From contig NZ_GG688320.1 of the NCBI RefSeq assembly GCF_000156195.1, positions 186,001 through 250,000 of the forward strand: DNA of 64,000 nucleotides, read 5' to 3'. The DNA is from Bacteroides finegoldii DSM 17565 (GTDB taxonomy: Bacteria; Bacteroidota; Bacteroidia; Bacteroidales; Bacteroidaceae). Made by a program: the position numbers and the translations under genes. The notes under the pieces are model-generated. The model saw nothing but the letters and a program-made list of their open reading frames with translations, did no database searches and had not been told where the DNA came from. Positions 17,633-25,475 of this stretch are shown in pieces; the first letter of the stretch is position 1; each line of letters begins with the position of its first letter.

Positions 17633-17728
17633 AAAACGCAGGATTAACGCAAATTATCGTATTATTTCAGTTATTAATCAACGACTTATAACATTATTTC
17701 TGCGATAATTTGCGTTAATCAGCGTTTT
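17633..17728. repeat. Long imperfect palindrome between convergent genes
   Basis: The left arm 17633-17659 and right arm 17703-17728 pair over about 26 bp with one mismatch and one bulge. The core GATTAACGCAAATTATCG is in both. The arms are separated by an AT-rich 43-bp loop. It may terminate both the deacetylase and GH28 transcripts. The motif resembles dispersed palindromes of Bacteroides genomes (from memory, unverified). Confidence 0.7.
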
Positions 17729-17752
17729 ACTTTTGAATTTCCATCCACCCCG

Positions 17753-19063
17753 TTAGCGTACCTCTTGCGAATTGACCTTTACATTCTTAACTACAAAACG
17801 GTCAACAATATCCTTATCAAACTGGCCTTTCTTCGCCCGGATATCCAGATCCTCAAAACAAAAATCGGACAACCGATATTGGTCAGACTTTTTCACATTG
17901 AAGAAAGTAGTACAATCCAGATCGATATTACGCATAGTAATATTATTAGAATATGAGATAGGGATATCTTTCCGGTCTCCTAAATTATAGAATTGAGTCC
18001 ACGGTGCCACATAGATAAAATCTCCGGCATTTCCTTTTATATCTTCCACCAAGATATATTCGTATTTCTGCGGAGTATCGGGACGCATCTTTAAATGCAG
18101 AAGAATACGTGCCTGATCCATCGTACTGCGACGGAATATTACATTGCGGTTATGTATTGACTCACTCCCGCAGGTCAAAGCACTGTGACAATAACCATAT
18201 CGGCAATCTTCAATAACAATATCATAGTTGCCGCCATTATTGACATCTTTGTCCGCCCAAGGACCTTTGCCTCCCTTTAATGCCACCGCATCATCGCACA
18301 CTGACATATAACAATTCTTTATCAACACATTGTTACAGACATCCAGATCAACAGCGTCCGTACTCGGGGCCTCCATCGGCTTGCGGGGAGATGTTATATG
18401 AAGATTCAATAGTTTCACGTAACTGCATTTATAGTAATGAGTAGTCCAAAACGGAGAATTGGCAATACTGATTCCTTCTATCTGAACATTCTTGCAGTTA
18501 GACAAATAAATGATACGGGGACGCTGCTCATCCATATTCGTACAGTTCGGATTCCACTCCCTACGCAACCAAAACGCTTTCCAATAACGGAAACCATTGC
18601 CATTGAGCATACCTTTTCCAGAGATAGTAAAACCGTCAATGCCGTCTGCATTAATCAAAGCTGTATAATACTTTACCGTTTGTCCTTCCATGCGGGTAAG
18701 CTGAATTCGGAAATCACCCGCATCATCACTTCCTTTCAATACGGCATTTTCTTCAAGATACAAATGCGTCTTCGGTTTAAAGAAAAGCGAACCGCTTAGA
18801 AAAGTCCCTTTAGGAATTACAATGACTCCCCCACCATTCTTCGCCGCCCGGTCAATCACATTCTGTATCTGTTCGGTTTGTAGTTTTGCACTGTCATTAA
18901 CTACCCCATAATCTGTTATCCTATACTGCTTACCGAGCGAATTTATATTCACGCTCTCATTATTCCTGAACCAGTCAGGAATCAGTTTACCATCAGGGAA
19001 CTTATCTTGTCCCAAAACCTGCAAGCAGCAGCAAAGTGTGATAAATGCAACAATCAATTTCAT
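17753..19063 (-). CDS. GH28 polygalacturonase-family enzyme
   Basis: 437 residues from the ATG at 19063; the frame continues upstream to 19165 but that lies beyond the promoter. The signal peptide ends QVLGQ. A right-handed beta-helix with GH28 landmarks in order: STDAVDLDV (about residue 234), CDDAVALKGG (about 255), YCHSALTCGSE in place of the classic GHG site (about 290) and HLKM for the RIK motif (about 324). GH28 hydrolyses galacturonide or rhamnogalacturonide bonds. The variant active-site residues (STDA, no GHG) suggest an exo-acting or unusual specificity. It shares a promoter region with tandem operator boxes and lies behind the HTCS gene. Confidence 0.88.
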   Translation of the reverse strand: MKLIVAFITLCCCLQVLGQDKFPDGKLIPDWFRNNESVNINSLGKQYRITDYGVVNDSAKLQTEQIQNVIDRAAKNGGGVIVIPKGTFLSGSLFFKPKTHLYLEENAVLKGSDDAGDFRIQLTRMEGQTVKYYTALINADGIDGFTISGKGMLNGNGFRYWKAFWLRREWNPNCTNMDEQRPRIIYLSNCKNVQIEGISIANSPFWTTHYYKCSYVKLLNLHITSPRKPMEAPSTDAVDLDVCNNVLIKNCYMSVCDDAVALKGGKGPWADKDVNNGGNYDIVIEDCRYGYCHSALTCGSESIHNRNVIFRRSTMDQARILLHLKMRPDTPQKYEYILVEDIKGNAGDFIYVAPWTQFYNLGDRKDIPISYSNNITMRNIDLDCTTFFNVKKSDQYRLSDFCFEDLDIRAKKGQFDKDIVDRFVVKNVKVNSQEVR

Positions 19064-19099
19064 CTTCGATATTACTTTTTTGATTAAACTTGTACATTG

Positions 19100-19171
19100 C
19101 AAAGTTATCACATCCACCGTAAATAGGAATGGACTAAAATAACAGAAGAATGCACTTTTGTACATTCTTCT
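19100..19171 (-). promoter_or_regulatory. Promoter with tandem operator boxes, GH28 gene
   Basis: Minus-strand -7 box TAACTTTG (19100-19107). Two boxes follow in the same orientation, 21 bp apart: AATGGACT at 19128, with a poor core, and AATGCACTTTTGTACATTC at 19149, with a good core. The region reaches into the 3' flank of the HTCS gene. Confidence 0.6.
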
Positions 19172-19202
19172 TTAATAATTCATATAAAATCGTTCATTCC
19201 TA

Positions 19203-22200
19203 TTAGTTTTCCGGTCTATTTTCTTCTTGTTCACCGGATTTCTCTTCTGGTAGCTCTTCCTCCGGTACAGCATCTCCGTCTACTCCGCGCTGATACACAG
19301 AAGGCGCTACACCAAAATGCTCCTTAAAACATTTACTGAAATAGAACGGACTATTAATCCCTACCCGATAAGCCACTTCCGAAACCGTCAACCGTTCATC
19401 CGACGATAATAGCTCGGCAGCTTTCTTCATACGTACTACACGTAGATATTCATTAGGGGAATAACCTGTCAAGCCACGTAATTTTCTATAAAATACCGTC
19501 CGCCCCAATTTCATAAATTGCGCAAACTCATCCACAGAGAACTCCGGTCGGGACAGATTACGCTCCATCACAATATCCAACCTTTTGGCAAACTCTTTAT
19601 CCCGGTCGGTAGCACAAATCGTAGTGCGCACTCCCTTCTCACTGGAGAATTTCTCTTTCAGTTTATCACGCTGTTCTATCAAACGGAATACCCGTGCCAA
19701 CAATAGTTTGATGCTGAAAGGTTTCGCAATGTATGCATCGGCGCCGGCCTCAATACCTTCCAAGTGTTTTTCCGCAGAATTCAATGCCGTCAACAAAATT
19801 ATCGGTATATGACTGGTTGCAAAATCCGTTTTCAGCTTCTTTGTCAACTCAAATCCTGTCATTCCCGGCATTAGCACATCACAGATTATCAAGTCCGCAT
19901 CATACGTAGTCGCTTTTTCGAATCCGGAAATTCCATCGGCAGCCACTTCCACCTCAAAATACACGCCAATCTCTTCCTGTAGGAATTGACGGATATCATT
20001 ATCATCCTCAATAATCAAGATTTTCCGTTTATTCAAAGGAGTCGTCATTTTATCCTGTCCGGGCAGTTCTTCCGGCAATTGTTCCAAATGGTGATTCCAG
20101 CTATCCGCTTCTTGCAACAGCACATTACCGGCAACCAGAAAATCTTTCTCTTCATAAACTGTCTTATCTGTCGGAATACACACCGTAAACACAGAACCGC
20201 CACCTTCGTTATCTCTATACTCAATAGTCCCCTTATGTACCTGTACCAGTTCATGGCTCAAATGCAAACCTACTCCAATACTGTCACCGGAGAAATTACT
20301 TTGCATAAAACGTTTGAATAACTCATTCTGCTTCTCTTTCGGAATACCGACTCCCGTATCTGAAACCTGAATCTGCAAAATCTTCTTCACCTCATCCACA
20401 TTTACAGACAGGATAATAATACCCTTAGAAGGAGTATATTTAAATGCGTTGGAAAGCAAATTATAAGTCACCTTATCCAAGTTGCCCTTATCAATAAACA
20501 TTTTGTAAGAAGGGACGGAAGGCTGGAATCGAAAATCCATCGCTTTTTGTTCCGCCACATCACCGAAACTCAGAAATATCTCGTAGAGGAAAGAAATTAC
20601 ATCCGTCTCTTCAAGGGAAAGAGCCAGTTTATTATTCTGCATTTTCCGGAACTCAAGCAACTGATTAATAAGGCGCAGCATACGTTGAGTACTCTTATCC
20701 ATTGTCTTTAACGGATGTACCAACTCACGCGGAATATCAGTCACACGCTGTATCTTTTCCAAAGCCCCGTGAATCAATGTCAGAGGGGTACGGAACTCAT
20801 GAGATATGTTTGTAAAAAACACAAGCTTGTATTCCGTCAGTTGCTTTTCTATATTGATACGGTTGCGTAAGCTATTGAAATTATGGATAATACGGAAGGC
20901 AAGATACAGGGCTATAACCAATACCAGAATATAACCGAATACCGCCCAATTAGTCTTCCAAAACGGAGGAACCACAACAATCTTCAAAGTAGTCTCATTT
21001 TCATTCCATATTCCCGAGCCATTGCAAGATTTTACATGCAACAGATAGGTTCCCGGATTGAGATACTTAAAAGATGCGAAATTAAGAGAAGACGGAGCAC
21101 TCCATCCTTTATCATAATTCTCCAGCCAATACATATATTTCGTACGTCCGCTATCCGAATAGTCCAGTGTTGAGAAGTCTATCAGAATGGAGCTTTGATA
21201 ATATTTCAAAGAAATCTCGTCCGAATAAGCCAGTGACTGTTGCAAAGGCGAATCCTCCATTTCGGGATTCATCTGGATTCCATTCACATACAAATTAGTG
21301 AAAACAACCGGAGAAAAAGAATCACTGTTTTGTATCTTCTCCGGATCAATGACAATCATTCCATAGTTTGTTCCAAAAAGCAACTTGCCGTCTTTTCCCA
21401 CACAAGCACTGTTCTCACTATATACATTTCCTAAAGTATAAGAAGAGAAATAATAATTATCAGAAGAATGAGTAACCGGATTAAACTTCGAAATACCATA
21501 CTCGGTAGCCACCCATAAGTCACCGTTTTTATCTCCGAGAATGGATTGGATAACATCGTTTACCAACCCTTCGTCTGTTCCGTAATTCTCATATTTCAGC
21601 AAATCATAGTTTTCTTGTGGTTCACAAAGATTCAATCCCGACCCCGACGTACCAATCCACATACGCCCCTTATCGTCCCGATAGATACATTTAATCTCAT
21701 TACTACAGAATTTACCGTTCGTGTAGCTGAACAAATGATAATTATCGGCATCGGCAATCAATGAGTCAGGATGGAAAATGCATATTCCCTCGCTGGTTCC
21801 CACCCAAACCATACCGTTCTCGTCTTCTTCTATCACACGAACCATCCGCAGGCCCAACCTTTCCTGAAAAAAGTGCCTGAATTTATATCCCCCGTCCGCA
21901 GTCGGTTCAGCCAAATCAAGTCCTCCCCCGAAAGTACCTACCCACATCCGGTCTTTCCGGTCACGATAGATCGAAAAGACATCATTAGCGGATAATGTAG
22001 TCGGATTCGAAGGATCATTGACATACCATGAATCCGCTATCTTTAATCCGTTTCCACGAGTCCCCATCCACATTTTCCCTTCTTTATCCTCAGTAATGGC
22101 ATAAATGTTGGAATGAAAATACTGATTTGTTATCTTCGAATGAAAATCCGAGTCAATGGTATACAGTCCTCCCCTACGCGTACCAAACCAGATATCTCCG

Positions 22201-23537
22201 TCGGATGTCTTAGTCAGCATACGAATGGTATTCGAACGGTCGAACAAATCGGGAGATTCCGGATAAATACGAGAAGTACCTTCGTTCAAAACAGAGATAT
22301 GGGATAATCCGGAATACTCCGAACTTACCCAGATTCCACCGGAACGATCCTCCATCACATAAAGCAGGAAATCTGAAGCGATATGACTTTTATCGTTTAT
22401 ATTGGCCAGAAAATGTTCCAATTTATCCTCAGCCGTATCATAGGCAAAGAGACCATTACCATACGTAGATATCCAGATAATGCCACGCGAATCGTGCACA
22501 ATATGATAACGCTCAAAATCGATATAGCTCAACTTGTCTTGGGGAATCAACCGGAATTCCTTTATTTTTCCACTATCGGCTGTGATATAGGTAAGACACC
22601 CTGTGTGATTAAAAATCCAGTAATCACCACGATTGTCCATTGTTAATTTGCCATGTTTGATATTCAGGCGGGAATCCGCAGCTATTTCTCCGGTACTGAA
22701 ATCATACATATACACTCCGGTAGTAGTAAGGATCACCCATTGGTCCTTCAACAGAAAATTCCCGGTAGGTGATGTTTTTCCCGCAATAGAAGCAATAGAA
22801 GCACATTTTTTCATCTTTTGCGTAGTAGCCTGATAGCAATAGACATCTCCCTCTTCCGTCAGAAAATACATATCATTCTTATAGGACTGAGAAAAAGCAA
22901 AATGAATCAACCGGTCTTCAATCCTGTACTGACCGTTAGAAACGGATACTAATCCGCTCTGTGTCCCAATCCATATCCGTCCATCCGCACCCTCACTGAC
23001 AAACCGCACTCTATTGTCCGGCATATTGCCCCGTTCTGTTTTAAACACAGTCGATGTCATCTCTCCGTTATCCTTATGAACGATTCTCCGACAACCATTT
23101 CCGGAATGCCATAACCACACATCACCATTGTTCGCTACGAATATAGTCGAATAGTTCTGCCTCAAATCTCCGCAACCTGTATAATCAACGAAACGTGCAC
23201 GCTGCAGGTCATAGCAACTGATCAATTCCGGTGTCGTAGAAATCCATAGAAAGCCATCCTTGTCTTCTGTAAGGTCAAAAATACGGTTATCAGACAACGA
23301 TACTTTATCTCCGGCTTGCGGGCGGAATGTCAGAAACGAATTACCATCATAACGGCTCAGTCCATTCAAGGTTGCCAGCCATAAGAATCCTTTAGTATCC
23401 TGATATATATAGCGAATAGAATTGTTGGGCAAACCATCACTTGTTCTCATTTGTGTAGAGCGAAGTTCAGTCGCCCCGTAAATGTTCAGCACAAGACCGA
23501 TAGATAAGATGAAGAATAAGATATGTCTGTTTATCAT
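19203..23537 (-). CDS. Hybrid two-component system regulator (HTCS)
   Basis: 1444 residues, full length. Order: signal peptide; two seven-bladed propellers made of repeats such as GFLWLATLNGLSRYDG and RMWVGTFGGGLDL (to about 750); Y_Y_Y domain; one membrane segment near 870; HisKA with the phospho-acceptor His in NISHEFRTPL (about 912); HATPase with DTGVGIP; receiver domain with Asp in DLIICDVLMPG (about 1219); AraC-type helix-turn-helix to about 1415; acidic tail. HTCS proteins sense oligosaccharides in the periplasm and activate their locus from the cytoplasm. It is central in the cluster, and its own promoter carries the shared operator, implying autoregulation. It is the only intact regulator here, since a second copy survives only as the 1874-3370 chimera. 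Confidence 0.96.
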   Translation of the reverse strand: MINRHILFFILSIGLVLNIYGATELRSTQMRTSDGLPNNSIRYIYQDTKGFLWLATLNGLSRYDGNSFLTFRPQAGDKVSLSDNRIFDLTEDKDGFLWISTTPELISCYDLQRARFVDYTGCGDLRQNYSTIFVANNGDVWLWHSGNGCRRIVHKDNGEMTSTVFKTERGNMPDNRVRFVSEGADGRIWIGTQSGLVSVSNGQYRIEDRLIHFAFSQSYKNDMYFLTEEGDVYCYQATTQKMKKCASIASIAGKTSPTGNFLLKDQWVILTTTGVYMYDFSTGEIAADSRLNIKHGKLTMDNRGDYWIFNHTGCLTYITADSGKIKEFRLIPQDKLSYIDFERYHIVHDSRGIIWISTYGNGLFAYDTAEDKLEHFLANINDKSHIASDFLLYVMEDRSGGIWVSSEYSGLSHISVLNEGTSRIYPESPDLFDRSNTIRMLTKTSDGDIWFGTRRGGLYTIDSDFHSKITNQYFHSNIYAITEDKEGKMWMGTRGNGLKIADSWYVNDPSNPTTLSANDVFSIYRDRKDRMWVGTFGGGLDLAEPTADGGYKFRHFFQERLGLRMVRVIEEDENGMVWVGTSEGICIFHPDSLIADADNYHLFSYTNGKFCSNEIKCIYRDDKGRMWIGTSGSGLNLCEPQENYDLLKYENYGTDEGLVNDVIQSILGDKNGDLWVATEYGISKFNPVTHSSDNYYFSSYTLGNVYSENSACVGKDGKLLFGTNYGMIVIDPEKIQNSDSFSPVVFTNLYVNGIQMNPEMEDSPLQQSLAYSDEISLKYYQSSILIDFSTLDYSDSGRTKYMYWLENYDKGWSAPSSLNFASFKYLNPGTYLLHVKSCNGSGIWNENETTLKIVVVPPFWKTNWAVFGYILVLVIALYLAFRIIHNFNSLRNRINIEKQLTEYKLVFFTNISHEFRTPLTLIHGALEKIQRVTDIPRELVHPLKTMDKSTQRMLRLINQLLEFRKMQNNKLALSLEETDVISFLYEIFLSFGDVAEQKAMDFRFQPSVPSYKMFIDKGNLDKVTYNLLSNAFKYTPSKGIIILSVNVDEVKKILQIQVSDTGVGIPKEKQNELFKRFMQSNFSGDSIGVGLHLSHELVQVHKGTIEYRDNEGGGSVFTVCIPTDKTVYEEKDFLVAGNVLLQEADSWNHHLEQLPEELPGQDKMTTPLNKRKILIIEDDNDIRQFLQEEIGVYFEVEVAADGISGFEKATTYDADLIICDVLMPGMTGFELTKKLKTDFATSHIPIILLTALNSAEKHLEGIEAGADAYIAKPFSIKLLLARVFRLIEQRDKLKEKFSSEKGVRTTICATDRDKEFAKRLDIVMERNLSRPEFSVDEFAQFMKLGRTVFYRKLRGLTGYSPNEYLRVVRMKKAAELLSSDERLTVSEVAYRVGINSPFYFSKCFKEHFGVAPSVYQRGVDGDAVPEEELPEEKSGEQEENRPEN

Positions 23538-23595
23538 AATAGATTTTCAGATTAATAATGAATTAGACAGGCAAAAGTACTAAAAAAACAACACA

Positions 23596-23645
23596 CAAAG
23601 GTACAGGCCATAGCTTTTTATTAAAATAGAATATTGTACGTAATT
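23596..23645 (-). promoter_or_regulatory. Promoter and operator of the HTCS gene (autoregulation)
   Basis: Minus-strand -7 box TACCTTTG (23596-23603). The operator box AATAGAATATTGTACGTAAT begins at 23625, exactly 22 bp away. The predicted leader is about 50 nt. Confidence 0.75.
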
Positions 23646-23701
23646 ATATAGAAATTGTGATATAACCTCATTCAGACTGTACTATGCACAATATTGAATA
23701 A

Positions 23702-23749
23702 ATATGAATGAATTTATATTGAAAAGAAGAAGAACACATCGTACTTTTG
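23702..23749 (+). promoter_or_regulatory. Promoter of the double-esterase gene
   Basis: The -7 box is TACTTTTG (23742-23749). A weak operator-like end (TTATATT) finishes at 23720, 22 bp upstream. A further GTAC-containing element lies at 23690-23694. The operator match here is poor. Confidence 0.5.
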
Positions 23750-23775
23750 CACCAATTATCTATAAAAAATAAATC

Positions 23776-25413
23776 ATGAGAAACAAGTTATTTTATTATT
23801 TATGTTGGCTGACAGCCGTCACAGGCAGTTTGCAGGCGCAAGCACAAAATAAAGTGGTTGCTCCGATGAAAGATGTCAATCAAGTAATCGACAACACATT
23901 GGATAGTCTGAACAAGGCACGTACAGCCAGACCGATAGCCGGTTCCAGCCGGAAAGGCGATAATCCGGTATTATTCCTGGTCGGTAACTCCACCATGCGT
24001 ACAGGTACATTGGGAAACGGAAACAACGGACAATGGGGATGGGGATTTTATGCGGGCGACTACTTCGATCCGGACAAGATCACAGTAGAGAATCACGCAT
24101 TGGGAGGAACCAGCAGCCGTACTTTTTATAACCGTCTTTGGCCGGATGTCATCAAAGGGGTACGTCCCGGAGACTGGGTTATCATAGAACTTGGCCATAA
24201 CGACAATGGTCCTTATGACAGCGGTCGTGCCCGTGCCTCTATTCCGGGAGTAGGCACAGACAGCCTGAACGTGACAATCAAAGAAACCGGAGTGAAAGAA
24301 ACTGTATATACATACGGAGAATATATGCGTCGTTTCATCCGTGATGTCAAAGCCAAAGGCGGACATCCCATTTTGTTCTCCCTTACTCCACGTTACGCCT
24401 ATGAAGATAAAGACAGTACTATCATCAAACGTGTCAATAAAACATTCGGTCTATGGGCAAAGCAAATAGCAGAAGAACAGAACGTACCTTTTATTGATCT
24501 GAATGACATTTCAGCCCGCAAATTTGAAAAGTTCGGTAAAAACAAAGTGAAGTATATGTTCTATATCGACCGTATTCATACCAGTGCATTCGGAGCAAAG
24601 GTCAATGCCGAATCTGCCGCTGACGGTATACGAGCCTACGAGGGACTGGAACTTGCCAATTACCTAAAGCCTGTCTCGCAAGACACAAAGACCGGTTCCA
24701 GCCGGAAAAAAGGACGACCGGTATTATTCACCATCGGCGACAGCACGGTGAAAAATAAAGATAACGACAAAAATGGTATGTGGGGATGGGGCAGCGTAAT
24801 AGCCGATGAGTTCAACCTTGACAAAATATCCGTCGAGAACTGTGCTATGGCAGGACGTAGCGCCCGCACTTTCTTGGATGAAGGACGTTGGGATAAAGTA
24901 TACGAAGCTTTGCAGCCCGGTGATTTTGTACTCATTCAGTTCGGACACAACGACGCAGGAGCTATCAATACAGGAAAAGCCCGTGCAGAACTACGTGGTT
25001 CCGGAGAGGAAAGTAAAGTCTTTCTGATGGAAAAGACCGGCAAATATCAGGTAGTATATACTTTTGGCTGGTATCTTCGCAAATTCATCATGGATGCTCA
25101 GGAAAAAGGAGCAATACCTATCGTATTGAGCCACACTCCACGCAACAAATGGAAAGACGGAAAGATAGAACGCAACACCGATTCTTTTGGAAAATGGACA
25201 CGTGAAGCAGCAGAAGCTACCGGAGCCTATTTTATTGATTTGAATAAAATCAGTGCCGACAAACTGGAAAAAAAAGGTATCGAAAAGACAGCCGCTTATT
25301 ACAATCACGACCATACGCATACTTCTTTAAAAGGAGCACACATGAATGCCGAAAGTATTGCGGAAGGATTGAAAATGGTTAATTGTCCGTTGAAGGATTA
25401 TTTGAAGAAATAA
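23776..25413 (+). CDS. Double-domain CE12-type SGNH esterase
   Basis: 545 residues: a signal peptide (ending QAQAQ), then two complete SGNH domains in tandem. Domain 1 (about 62-297) has GNST (Ser72), GHND (Asn142) and DRIH (Asp265, His268). Domain 2 (about 312-540) has GDST (Ser323), GHND (Asn392) and DHTH (Asp512, His515). All catalytic residues are present in both. The two halves share many phrases (WGWG, ENCAMAGRSARTF versus ENHALGGTSSRTF, GEYMRRFI versus GWYLRKFI), so they arose by duplication. CE12 enzymes deacetylate rhamnogalacturonan. Unlike the other two esterases here it lacks the N-terminal galactose-binding-like domain. It is divergent from the HTCS gene and convergent with the PL11 gene. 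Confidence 0.92.
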   Translation: MRNKLFYYLCWLTAVTGSLQAQAQNKVVAPMKDVNQVIDNTLDSLNKARTARPIAGSSRKGDNPVLFLVGNSTMRTGTLGNGNNGQWGWGFYAGDYFDPDKITVENHALGGTSSRTFYNRLWPDVIKGVRPGDWVIIELGHNDNGPYDSGRARASIPGVGTDSLNVTIKETGVKETVYTYGEYMRRFIRDVKAKGGHPILFSLTPRYAYEDKDSTIIKRVNKTFGLWAKQIAEEQNVPFIDLNDISARKFEKFGKNKVKYMFYIDRIHTSAFGAKVNAESAADGIRAYEGLELANYLKPVSQDTKTGSSRKKGRPVLFTIGDSTVKNKDNDKNGMWGWGSVIADEFNLDKISVENCAMAGRSARTFLDEGRWDKVYEALQPGDFVLIQFGHNDAGAINTGKARAELRGSGEESKVFLMEKTGKYQVVYTFGWYLRKFIMDAQEKGAIPIVLSHTPRNKWKDGKIERNTDSFGKWTREAAEATGAYFIDLNKISADKLEKKGIEKTAAYYNHDHTHTSLKGAHMNAESIAEGLKMVNCPLKDYLKK

Positions 25414-25475
25414 AACATAAAAATCCCTCGATATACGTAAGAGCCACATTATATCGAGGGATTTTTTATGTTTTA
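25411..25475. terminator. Bidirectional terminator built from both stop codons
   Basis: The left arm 25411-25435 begins with the TAA of the esterase. The right arm 25450-25475 ends with the stop of the convergent PL11 gene. The arms pair over 25 bp with one bulged base and a 14-nt loop; the stem core is ATCCCTCGATAT with A/T runs on both flanks. Confidence 0.9.
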
